DNA of 33,049 bases from Rhodoferax sp. GTDB taxonomy: Bacteria; Pseudomonadota; Gammaproteobacteria; Burkholderiales; Burkholderiaceae_C. The DNA is taken from positions 1 to 33,049 of the forward strand of contig JAQGMQ010000588.1 of assembly GCA_028292305.1 (NCBI GenBank), in the 5' to 3' direction. Positions within the stretch are counted from its first letter, which is position 1. Each line of letters opens with the position of its first letter. The notes beneath the pieces are model-generated. The model searched no databases and was not told the origin of the DNA. It was given only the letters and a program-made list of their open reading frames with translations. The translations under genes were made by a program, and so were the position numbers. Positions 1-7,800 of this stretch are shown here, piece after piece.

Positions 1-41
1 CCTCATCCAAAAATATTGGCCTCACCCATGAACACTCGGAG

Positions 42-281
42 TTAGGACTTGCGGGTCCAGTCCCGGCGCAATTCGTCAGCAACGCCGGCATCGCTAGCAG
101 CAGCGACACCGCTATCCACGTCCTGCCTGGCTTGCGCATTGGCCACCATTTTCTTGAGATCAGCGTTTTCGACTTCCTGCGCGCCGGTTCGCTTGGCGCT
201 GTAGTAGGCGATGCCCAGCCCAGCGATCACCACTGCGGCTATGGCGGTCCACAGCGCCGGCCCGGCTAGGAGTGCCGTCAT
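42..281 (-). CDS. Small one-helix, spanin-like protein
   Basis: A 79-residue protein with one N-terminal transmembrane helix (about residues 8-28), then a charged helical stretch ending in an LRRDW motif near the C-terminus. Single-helix proteins with a helical periplasmic tail, placed directly after the endolysin, are typically inner-membrane spanins (Rz-like) that help disrupt the outer membrane at the end of lysis. The start at 281 is fixed by an ATGA overlap with the endolysin stop (278-280), and the in-frame extension upstream of it runs through endolysin coding sequence. I see no lipobox protein in another frame that could be a matching outer-membrane spanin. It is the last gene of the cassette in the window. 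Gene call firm, function inferred from architecture and position. Confidence 0.7.
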   Translation of the reverse strand: MTALLAGPALWTAIAAVVIAGLGIAYYSAKRTGAQEVENADLKKMVANAQARQDVDSGVAAASDAGVADELRRDWTRKS

Positions 282-1060
282 ACCGCGCCCTGCCCGCTGC
301 GAAGCCGTGCAAACGTCGTGAGGGCGGCAGCAACGGCGCCAGCAGCCGTGACGGCCTGGGTGACGTATTGGCCCCAATGCCAGATCAGGAGCGGGGACAA
401 TTGAGTGGCAACCGTGGTGCAGGCCATGCTGAACGCGCCGAGTGCGGTCACAACGGACGCCAAGCCCGTGCGGCTGGACAGCAGTTTAACGTTGACGGGC
501 GAGGCTTTGGCTGTGGGTTCGTTGGCGATCGGCGTTGGCACCGCGCCCATGATCATGTCTTCCGCGTGCTGGCGGACAGTCGCGATGCGCGTGGTCCAGC
601 CTTTGCCGAAACTGGAGAAGTTGGTCAGGGATTCGACGTAAGCCTGGCGCGCATCGCAGTAGCCATTCACCAATCTGCTCACATCCTGTGTGGCGATGGC
701 GGCGAGGGTCTTCACGCCCAGGATGCCATCAGGCGTTGCGTCAACCAGCTTTTGCAACACCTTCGCCGCGGTTGCCGGCCCGCTGTTCACCGCGAAGTCC
801 AGCACCGCATAATCCAGGCCGCTGGGCAGGTCGTTGAACCGAATGGGGTTGGCGTATTCGCTGGCGATGATGGTCTGCGCCTCGGTCAGCGTGAGGGCCT
901 TCACGTCGGCCTCCGTCTGCGAGGCTTTGCGCCAAGCGGTCAGCGTTGCCAGCGTGATTCCATACTTCGTTGGCCCGCCTGGGTCGTTAGCATCGTTCGA
1001 GTAGCCGCCTTCCGAGCCGAAGATCAGGATCAGGGCGGGTTGTAGGTTGGCGGCTGTCAT
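278..1060 (-). CDS. GH108 endolysin (N-acetylmuramidase) with C-terminal membrane segments
   Basis: A 260-residue peptidoglycan hydrolase. Residues about 8-100 match the glycoside hydrolase 108 family (former DUF847), with the hallmark EGGY motif at 17-20 (E17 the expected catalytic acid) and the downstream DPGGPTKYGIT stretch. Residues about 100-170 fit the peptidoglycan-binding domain that follows in this family (DGILGVKT region). It should cleave the glycan backbone of the cell wall to release phage. Unusually, after a linker there are two hydrophobic segments (about 198-226 and 231-253), suggesting membrane anchoring or a built-in holin-like part. The start at 1060 is just after the upstream stop at 1068 and gives the canonical short N-terminus; its ribosome site is weak (GAGTGAG). 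It overlaps the next gene by ATGA. Confidence 0.93.
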   Translation of the reverse strand: MTAANLQPALILIFGSEGGYSNDANDPGGPTKYGITLATLTAWRKASQTEADVKALTLTEAQTIIASEYANPIRFNDLPSGLDYAVLDFAVNSGPATAAKVLQKLVDATPDGILGVKTLAAIATQDVSRLVNGYCDARQAYVESLTNFSSFGKGWTTRIATVRQHAEDMIMGAVPTPIANEPTAKASPVNVKLLSSRTGLASVVTALGAFSMACTTVATQLSPLLIWHWGQYVTQAVTAAGAVAAALTTFARLRSGQGAV

Positions 1061-1067
1061 ATGACGC

Positions 1068-1553
1068 TCACTCGGGCTTGGGTTTGGGATAAGGCGCCTC
1101 AAACGCCGGCAAAATCAGCGGCGTCCAGCCTTTGTGTTCCGCGGCTACTTCGGGCGGCGCGTATTTCATCAGGGCGGACGCGACGGCTTGCGCATTGCGG
1201 GCAATGCCAGCAGCTTCGTGCGCCTCGTTGAACCAGTACCGCCCGATCGACCAGCCGCGATCGCGATCTTCCTCAACCCGGTCGCGCTCGCTCTCAACGT
1301 CGGTGATCCGCTGCCGCAATCGTGCCAACTCGGCATCTTGCCGGTCAAACATCGCTGCCTGCTGCGCAGTTAGAGCGGCACGCTGCGCCTCGATTGCGCG
1401 GACCTCGCGTTCCTCGCGAGAAAGATTGCCTTCGTTACGTTTATCTTTTCGGTCCGCGTTCCACCGGAAGACAACCCAAGCGGCACTGCATGCCGGGACT
1501 ACAAGCGTGGTGTACAAGATCCACCACGGGCCGCCACTACCCGCATCGGTCAT
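1068..1553 (-). CDS. Membrane-anchored coiled-coil protein (candidate lysis/spanin protein)
   Basis: A 161-residue protein with one N-terminal transmembrane helix (about residues 10-30), then a long, highly charged helical region (about 32-105) rich in Glu, Arg, Gln and Ala with coiled-coil character, and a Pro/Lys-rich end. It lies immediately upstream of the endolysin, where Rz-like inner-membrane spanins or holin partners are often found. The architecture fits an inner-membrane spanin at least as well as the shorter protein at 42-281, so I cannot say which of the two (or both) does that job. The ATG at 1553 has an AAGG about 13 bases upstream, which is rather far. No enzymatic motif seen. 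Function inferred only from topology and neighbours. Confidence 0.6.
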   Translation of the reverse strand: MTDAGSGGPWWILYTTLVVPACSAAWVVFRWNADRKDKRNEGNLSREEREVRAIEAQRAALTAQQAAMFDRQDAELARLRQRITDVESERDRVEEDRDRGWSIGRYWFNEAHEAAGIARNAQAVASALMKYAPPEVAAEHKGWTPLILPAFEAPYPKPKPE

Positions 1554-1568
1554 AATAAGTGATCGGCC

Positions 1569-1982
1569 TTATTGGTAACGCAGCAGGCGTAAGATCGAGA
1601 CGACGTTCATAAGCGCCCAGCCGCACGTCGGAACGATGACCGGCGTAAGGCCAACGGCTGAAAAGATGCCAAGGGCGATGATGGCCCACAGCCACGACAT
1701 ACACAGGGCCATGCCCCAGCGACACCATCTGCGGTCGAACAGCGCCACGGTGAATTGCAGCAACCCGAGGCTCATGCAGATGCCACACCAGAACTGGTCG
1801 TCGCCTATTTGGAGTAGGAGCGACATTGACGGCCACCGTGCCAAATCGCCGGGGGAAATCCAGGCGACCAGCCCCCAAGCAAAAGCGGTGATTGCACCGA
1901 CGATTTCGCCCCACCACGGCGTGCGGATGAACAGCAACCGCATGTATAGGAACGCCGATAAGACGGGGCGGTTGCTGACCAT
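1569..1982 (-). CDS. Four-helix membrane protein, paralogue of the upstream gene
   Basis: A 137-residue, very hydrophobic protein rich in Trp and Leu, with about four predicted transmembrane segments (roughly 25-43, 62-82, 90-109 and 111-130). The ATG at 1982 shares one base with the upstream stop (TGATG) and has a good GAAGG ribosome site six bases away, so I prefer it over the TTG one codon earlier. Its layout of helices and some residue patterns resemble the upstream protein (1982-2365): a Gly-Ala first helix, a Pro/Asp loop, a Trp before helix two, and an Arg-rich loop between helices two and three. The pair may be a diverged tandem duplication. Its position next to the endolysin makes a holin or other lysis role possible, but no family identifies it. 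Confidence 0.6.
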   Translation of the reverse strand: MVSNRPVLSAFLYMRLLFIRTPWWGEIVGAITAFAWGLVAWISPGDLARWPSMSLLLQIGDDQFWCGICMSLGLLQFTVALFDRRWCRWGMALCMSWLWAIIALGIFSAVGLTPVIVPTCGWALMNVVSILRLLRYQ

Positions 1983-2365
1983 CAAATACCTTCAATCGTT
2001 CTTCGGGCGCACAAATAATATCCGAGAGCCGCGATGCACCCATAAGTGCCCGTTCCAGTCGATACCGTGTTGGCTCGGAACAAACAGATAGCAAAAACGC
2101 CATGGGCCGTGGCTAAGATTAGAACGCTAACAAGCCGCAGCACTTTGCTGCGCGTTACCATTCCTGCGCCGCCAAGAATGCCGACAAAGAAGAAAGCCAT
2201 TGCCCAATGGTCTTCCGTCGCAAGTTCCTGCATGACCGCAAACGACGAGCTTGTATCAAATGTGCTGGCCGGCTGGATCAGCACAAAGCCAAGCCACAGC
2301 ATGATAACCGTCAGTGCGCCATGGATCGCATCGCGTGCATCTGGTGGCCTGTTTGATAGCGGCAC
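1982..2365 (-). CDS. Four-helix membrane protein with GTG start
   Basis: A 127-residue protein with four hydrophobic segments, the first beginning just after an N-terminal RDAIHGAL stretch. I take the GTG at 2365, the first in-frame start after the upstream stop at 2370; longer versions would overlap the well-supported gene at 2370-2585. The downstream gene is coupled by a TGATG overlap. Resembles the next gene in size and topology. No catalytic motif is seen. Small multi-helix membrane proteins beside the endolysin may be holins or inner-membrane accessory proteins, but I have no motif to decide. The start is less certain than the reading frame because the ribosome site is poor. Confidence 0.55.
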   Translation of the reverse strand: MPLSNRPPDARDAIHGALTVIMLWLGFVLIQPASTFDTSSSFAVMQELATEDHWAMAFFFVGILGGAGMVTRSKVLRLVSVLILATAHGVFAICLFRANTVSTGTGTYGCIAALGYYLCARRTIEGI

Positions 2366-2369
2366 CGGG

Positions 2370-2585
2370 TTAGCCCGACGTGGCCTTATCCAACTGGAAG
2401 GGGCAAGCGATCGTGAATGCGTCTCCATAGAGAACAACCATGTTGTCGGTGAATTGGATCGTCGTAATCGAAGGCCCGACAAACTCGACCCTGGCACCGC
2501 GGGGAAACGTGAATTTCGACGCATCGTTGGCCAGCGCAATCGAGGCTGGTGAGACGATCATCTTGGTGATGGCTGGATTGGCCAT
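2370..2585 (-). CDS. Small protein of unknown function
   Basis: A 71-residue protein that I do not recognise. It starts MANPAITK and looks beta-rich, with no transmembrane segment and no cysteine-based metal site. The start at 2585 is decided by a perfect AGGAGG ribosome site six bases upstream, the strongest in the window, which argues that it is a real and well-translated gene. A perfect 10-bp GC-rich hairpin (2598-2625) sits just before that ribosome site. It lies between the coiled-coil protein and the four-helix membrane proteins in the lysis-proximal region. Confidence 0.6.
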   Translation of the reverse strand: MANPAITKMIVSPASIALANDASKFTFPRGARVEFVGPSITTIQFTDNMVVLYGDAFTIACPFQLDKATSG

Positions 2586-2597
2586 GTCGCCTCCTGT

Positions 2598-2625
2598 TGG
2601 CCCGGCGAGCGAACCCGCCGGGCCA
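2598..2625 (-). promoter_or_regulatory. Perfect 10-bp hairpin directly upstream of a strong ribosome site
   Basis: TGGCCCGGCG (2598-2607) and CGCCGGGCCA (2616-2625) are exact inverted complements with an 8-base loop. On the transcribed strand the hairpin ends only about two bases before the AGGAGG of the gene at 2370-2585. There is no U-tract, so it does not look like a normal intrinsic terminator. It could stabilise or process the mRNA, or affect access to the ribosome site. The structure is seen directly; its function is inferred. Confidence 0.45.
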
Positions 2626-2637
2626 GACCGCAGTGTG

Positions 2638-3159
2638 TTAGGCGGTCGGCGTGGCCGGTTCGTCAGGCACCGGGGTGAGTTCGACCGGATCAGGTGCAGC
2701 AACCGGGGCTGGATCGGTTGCGACCGGAACCGGGGTGGCCGGCGCCGGATCGGAAGCTGCCGGGGTGTTGGCAGTGGTGGCCGAGGCCAGCGCGGCGGTG
2801 TTCGCCTTGACCGCGCTGTCGAGGTCGGTCAGGGCCTGAAGTTGCTCGGCAGTGGCGCCAGCAGCCTGCGCGTCAGCCAGCGCCTTGGTAAGCTGGTCGG
2901 ACATGCCGGCAATGAACGTCTGCACGCTCGAAACCACAGTGGTCTGAGCGGCAATGTCAGCCTTCAGTGAATCAATCTGTGCGGAGATGTCGATAGCCAT
3001 TTCTTCGATCCTTGCAAGGATGGGTGACAGATCCAGCGTTTCGGCTGGTAGTGCCGGCGGATAGTCGTCCGGCTGTGCGCAGCGACCTGTAAACAGAGCG
3101 CCGACCAGGGTGCGAAGGGCATGCAGCATCTCGCCCTCCGAATGTGGTGAATGGGGCAT
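2638..3159 (-). CDS. Coiled-coil protein with Pro/Ala-rich tail
   Basis: A 173-residue protein: a short N-terminal segment, a helical heptad-like region (about residues 45-130) rich in Ala, Gln, Asp and Leu, and a C-terminal tail of Pro/Ala/Val repeats. This layout (trimeric or dimeric coiled coil then disordered tail) recurs in small phage proteins encoded after tail fibre genes, but I cannot name a function. The start at 3159 is supported by GGAGAG six to seven bases upstream. No signal peptide or membrane segment. It lies 35 bases after a one-helix membrane protein. Confidence 0.6.
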   Translation of the reverse strand: MPHSPHSEGEMLHALRTLVGALFTGRCAQPDDYPPALPAETLDLSPILARIEEMAIDISAQIDSLKADIAAQTTVVSSVQTFIAGMSDQLTKALADAQAAGATAEQLQALTDLDSAVKANTAALASATTANTPAASDPAPATPVPVATDPAPVAAPDPVELTPVPDEPATPTA

Positions 3160-3194
3160 CTAACTCTCCGTGGAAGGGGGTCAGAAAGACCCGC

Positions 3195-3482
3195 CTATTT
3201 GCTCCAGCGCCAGAACTCGGTTCCGATGTGCGTGGTCGCGTCCAGCGACATGGTGCAATGATCTTCGGTGCTGCCGAACCGATTGCCGATCCATGTCAGC
3301 GCCGAGCAGACCCACCGACCAATGCGCGCTGGCCCAGGCCCGCCATACTCACGCAGTCGGGCAAATCGCTGGCTAAGGGTTTCGGGCGGGCGACCCAGCA
3401 GAAGTGCGTTCGCAACCACGTCCACAATAATCAGGCCGTTGAGGACGATGGCCGTGACCACACGGCACGGAACGCAGGCCAT
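3195..3482 (-). CDS. Small one-helix phage membrane protein
   Basis: A 95-residue protein with one hydrophobic segment (about residues 9-29) followed by an NALLLGRPPETLSQR motif, a Gly/Pro-rich loop and a C-terminal DHC motif. From memory, small phage proteins with a helix, a LLGG-type ETLS-R motif and a terminal HC are common in lysis-proximal regions of proteobacterial phages, mostly annotated as hypothetical. Its role is not known to me. The start at 3482 overlaps the end region of the upstream beta-helix gene (stop at 3486) closely but without sharing bases; the ribosome site is weak. Confidence 0.55.
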   Translation of the reverse strand: MACVPCRVVTAIVLNGLIIVDVVANALLLGRPPETLSQRFARLREYGGPGPARIGRWVCSALTWIGNRFGSTEDHCTMSLDATTHIGTEFWRWSK

Positions 3483-3485
3483 TGC

Positions 3486-4790
3486 TCACTTCGCCCCGGA
3501 GACGAAGGCCGGCGATGCGGGAGCGGCAGACACCGCGGTTCCAGACAGCGGCAACCCGGTCAGCGCCACGCCCTTGTCGTTGAAGATCCCGCCGCCAGCC
3601 GCCCACGTCACAGTCAGGCCAGATGCGTTGAAGGTGCCTGCATTGGCGAAGTTGCTGCCGCGGCCGATCCAGATGGAAGAACCCGACCAAGTGGTGTTGC
3701 CGGGGCCTTTTGACACGGATTCTGTGCCATTGCCGAACACGTTCTGGCTGATGGTCGAGCCGACATAGACGCCGCCCGTGATGGTCAGCACGCAGCCGTC
3801 TGCACACTCGACCCAGCGGCCTTCGTTGCTCTTGTTGTAGCCACCGATGACCGTGACCTTGCCAGAGCGGGTCTTGAAGTTGTTGCCGTGGTTGGATCCG
3901 TAGGTGTTGCAATTCTGGATCAGCACCGACTTCGCATCACTCAGATACGTGTCGTGCGAGCCGCCATCTGTCGAGTTGCCCACGAAATCGGACTGGTCGA
4001 TGATGATGTCGGCATTCGGCGCGTTGCTGAAAATGCCGTTCTGGTTGTTCCGGATCATCAGCTTGCGCAGCGTGACCGTGCCGCTGGCACCGTCCACATA
4101 GACGCCGGCCTGGCCGTCATGGTCGTTGACGGCCTTGGTGCCGCCGTCCTCAACATCAAGGTCATGCAGCGTGCCGGCGCTGGATAGATGCACGACGCCC
4201 TTGCCCCATGCCAGCCGCGTCTTGCAGGGACCGCCAGAACCCTGGTTGTTGTCGGACACGGTGCAGCCACCGGAACCTGACAGCTTCACGGTCGCCGCAC
4301 TAACGCCGCCGATGTCCCAACCATCCAAACCCGCAGGCACGTCGAACACTTGGGCGTATGTGCCGGCCGTTAGTGTCAATTTGAACCCCGGCGAGGCGCA
4401 GGCGAAGGACATGGCAATGTTGTCTTTCGGCGTCAGCGATAGCGTGGACCACTTGCCAACCTTACCGGCGCAGGGATCGGCCAACGCAACTGCCGCAGGA
4501 GATACAGCGCCGCCGGCCAGCAACGCTGCCACCTGCGCTTCGAGTGCGGTGATGCGGGCTGTGATAGGCGCGAGGTCGGCGGCAGCACCGTCTTTGCCGT
4601 TGGCGCCTGCGGGACCGGCAGGGCCAGCGACACCAGCAGGGATCGTCACAACCTGCGGGGCGACGGTGAACTTCTGCGCAGGTAGAGAGAAGTTCTGCGC
4701 CGGCAGTGTGATGGTCTGGCCTGGAACAGTGACGGTGGCGGCGGATACTGGGGCGGACAGCAAAAGCAAGCCCAGCAGAAGGCGGTTCAT
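3486..4790 (-). CDS. Beta-helix protein with signal peptide and collagen-like segment
   Basis: A 434-residue protein. Residues 1-17 form a classic Sec signal peptide (MNR, a leucine-rich core, then APVSA and likely cleavage before ATV). Residues about 18-52 contain short tandem strands of the VPGQTITLPAQ type. Residues 55-70 are a collagen-like run of Gly-X-Y triplets, and 74-92 a short helix. Residues about 195-345 form a right-handed parallel beta-helix of the pectate-lyase-like kind, with an SHDTYLSD stretch and a later NNFKTRSG element. Seven cysteines are present after the signal peptide. The start at 4790 is decided by CACAGGA eight bases upstream. Position after the tailspike suggests a receptor-binding or polysaccharide-active protein. 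The signal peptide is odd for a virion part, which is normally assembled in the cytoplasm, so it may instead be an exported protein acting on the host envelope. Confidence 0.75.
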   Translation of the reverse strand: MNRLLLGLLLLSAPVSAATVTVPGQTITLPAQNFSLPAQKFTVAPQVVTIPAGVAGPAGPAGANGKDGAAADLAPITARITALEAQVAALLAGGAVSPAAVALADPCAGKVGKWSTLSLTPKDNIAMSFACASPGFKLTLTAGTYAQVFDVPAGLDGWDIGGVSAATVKLSGSGGCTVSDNNQGSGGPCKTRLAWGKGVVHLSSAGTLHDLDVEDGGTKAVNDHDGQAGVYVDGASGTVTLRKLMIRNNQNGIFSNAPNADIIIDQSDFVGNSTDGGSHDTYLSDAKSVLIQNCNTYGSNHGNNFKTRSGKVTVIGGYNKSNEGRWVECADGCVLTITGGVYVGSTISQNVFGNGTESVSKGPGNTTWSGSSIWIGRGSNFANAGTFNASGLTVTWAAGGGIFNDKGVALTGLPLSGTAVSAAPASPAFVSGAK

Positions 4791-4810
4791 GGGCGAATTC
4801 CTGTGAAATG

Positions 4811-7800
4811 TCACTGCGGGCCAATGACGCCGTAGTCGATCGGCGTGAACCCGGTTGCCGCAGCCGCAGCCGTGCCGCCATCGGAGAAGTTGTAATTCTT
4901 CGTGGATGCGCTGACGAAGTTCGGATTGGCGACGTGCGGGCTGCTGTCAACGATGCTTCCCGCGTTGGGCAACGTGCCCGTCGTCTGGAAGTAGAGGTTG
5001 CCGCTGGTGGCTGGGTTCGTGACGGTCTGGCCGGCTGTGATGAAGTAGGCCCATAGGGTCGAGTTCGGGAACGTTGAGCGTCCGTTGTAGACGACGTTGC
5101 CTTGGAAGGTGTTTCCCGCCATGCCCAGGTTCGTCAGACCTTGGGAAACGACATCCTGATACAGCGCCATGTAGGCACGCGAGCCGGTCACGTCGATCAG
5201 GTTGTGTTCCACCACAAGATGGTCGCCACCGTGATATTGAAGCGGGATCGCGCTGTCGCCGGTCAAGATGTTGCGGCGCAGGATATAGGCCGATGCTTGG
5301 TCATCGAAATACACCTGCCGCGTGTCGCCTGACCCGGCATCTTCCAGCCAATTTTCTTCAATGATCGTTGGGTTAGCCGTGTCGCCATTGTGCCCGCGGT
5401 CGAGGAAGTAAATCATGCCGGTATCGTTGAAGCCCAAGTTGTTAGCACGACGGCAAATGTTGCGCCGGATCGTCATGGTCTTCAGGTATTCGACGTTGCT
5501 GCCGCCAACGAACGTGATGGATGGCCCAACGGTATCTTCAATAAGGTTGTTCGCGATCAGGTTGTGGTCGGTGCAGAACGAACCACGAATGCCACCTGTG
5601 GCACCTGCACCGCCCGATGTGTCACCCGTCACATAGCGGATGTGGTTGTTGGTGATGGTAAACCCGCTGATGGACGCGTTCTGGTATCCGTTCAACTGAA
5701 TTCCCGCTGTCACGGGATGCAAGATCGTCAAGCCGTTGATGGTGATGTTGGTGCAACCAGCGTCGAAATAGAGCGCGTTGGCGACGGTCCCGCCGAAGTC
5801 GAGGATCGGCACCTCGCCAGGATAGCGGGTTAGTTTAATGCCGTTGTCGCGCCACGGCACGAACTGGGCGTTGGTGGTGCGGGTCGGGTAGGTGCCGCCA
5901 CGGAAGCAAATCGTCTTGCGCGCACTGTCGCCGCCCACCGTATCCCGCGCCTTTTCAATGGTCAGGAACGGTGCCTCTTTCGTGCCGGCGGCGCTGTCGC
6001 TCCCGTTCGGCGCCACGAAGTAGGCATTGGCGTTCGTCGGCGCTGTCTCGCTGGCGCCGTTCGTGTTGCTGCTGTTGAGGGTAAAGGCGGTAGCCGTACC
6101 ACCGCTGCTGCCGGTCCCTATGGATTGCGTGAACGACTGGTACGACGAAACGACACGCCCAGCGGCGCCATCTTGGAAGCTGTAGAAACAGATGCCGTTG
6201 CCGCCTGCCAAGTTCTGAATAACGCTGTCGGTCAGAACGAAACTGGACGTGCCCACAAGCGTGCCCGCTGCGAAAGCCGGTGTGGCAGAATCCGTGGCAG
6301 TCCAAAGGCTGGTGGTGACTGTGGTGTGCGTCGCATCCGTCTGCACCGTATCCACCCGGAAGTCGTACCATTGGCCCGACGTGAACGACAGGTCGGAGCC
6401 TTGGCTGGTGCCGAACGCACCCGCTGACCACACCGTCGTCTTCAAAGGCGACGTGATAATCATCGTTGGGTTGTTATCGGCCCCGCTATAGCGCGAGATG
6501 ATGAACGGAATGACGTTGTCGAACATCACTGTGCGAATCTGCACGCGTGACGTGACGACCTGTTCGCCGGCTGCCTTGCGGACGATCTGACGTGTGACCC
6601 AGGCGTTCTCGCCAGCTACGCCGCCGACTTGCAGGAAGTTCTGTGCGGTCTGAGTCCATCTGCTGTTGGGATCTGTCCAACCTTGCCCGACGCTGCCCGG
6701 TGTATTGAGGGCGCCGCCTGTTCCGCTGTAAGTGGCAAGGGCGTTCCAGCCAGTGTTTGTTGGCGTTCCGCCGCCACCTCCCGTGGGTGTCCCGGTGCCG
6801 CCCGCGCTGCCGTCCTGCACCAGCAGGCCGTTTGCCGGCGGGTCATTCTCAGTGCCCGGTGTCGGGTCGCCTAGTCGCAGCAAATCGACGTTATTGATTT
6901 CGCCGCGCCATGCGCTGACTTCTTTGACGAGGAACGTCCAGCCGTCCGGTTCCAAAGCGGTTGGGTCAGGCGTGCCACCCTGCACGCCGCCATAGATGCC
7001 GTCGTTGTCCTGCGGGACCGTGCCATGTTCGATGTCGTACTGGTAGACGTTTACGGCTTGGTTGCCGAGGATGAGGTGCATACCCTGCTTGCGGGTGACG
7101 CCTGTTACCGGATCCACAATGTCTGGGGCTTGGTCGTATTCCATGTACGCCGTTTGGAAGACTTTCGCGCCAAGGCCCGGCACGATCTCCAGGAAGTCGA
7201 TCAGATTCGAGCCGTCGCCGCGCCAGTTGCAATAAATCGTGCGGTCCTGCGTCGTCGCGTCAACCGGTGACACGTTATAGAAATGATCGTGGGGATCGCG
7301 TGAGAACCCGTTTGAGCGGCTGTCGAAAGGCCGATCGGGCCGGCGTCCGGTCCAGACCACGCCGTATTGGCCTTGGCCGCTGTCCGAAGCGATCACCTGC
7401 GTTGCCAAGTGCTTGCCGTGCGGCACCTGATAATCGACCAAGCTGTACTGGTCGTTTACGTCGATCTCGAACTCGTGCCCGTAGGTGGGGAATTCGAACA
7501 GCGACCGGCCATTCGGCTGGGCGTATGGGTCGGTCGTTCCGAATTGCAACGGAGTACGCTGTTCGCCGGAATAGTACCAGATGGGTTGCCAGCCATGCAC
7601 GCCCTTGCCAATCCGGTAGACCACTTTCAACAGCGTGCCGGGACGGAAAGACTGCGGGAAGCGTGCCACGGCAGCCCAGATATAGCCCGGCGCCACCTTG
7701 GTGCGGTTCTCCGCAGACATGGCACTGAGATGCCAGCCGTTCGGTTTCACCCTATGCAGGTCGTTGAAATGGTCGGGCGGGAAGTGACGGCCGCGCGCCC

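Noticed and set aside
1-41. CCAA / TTGG inverted repeat with A-tract at the left edge
   Set aside because: Too short and with no stable stem before the T-run on the coding strand, so not a supported terminator.
42-377. Longer form of the spanin-like protein starting at 377
   Set aside because: Its first 32 residues are Arg/Cys-rich and lie in the endolysin gene; the ATGA overlap at 278-281 fixes the start.
272-1045. Plus-strand open frame (257 residues) opposite the endolysin
   Set aside because: The GH108 gene accounts for the region and has the family motif.
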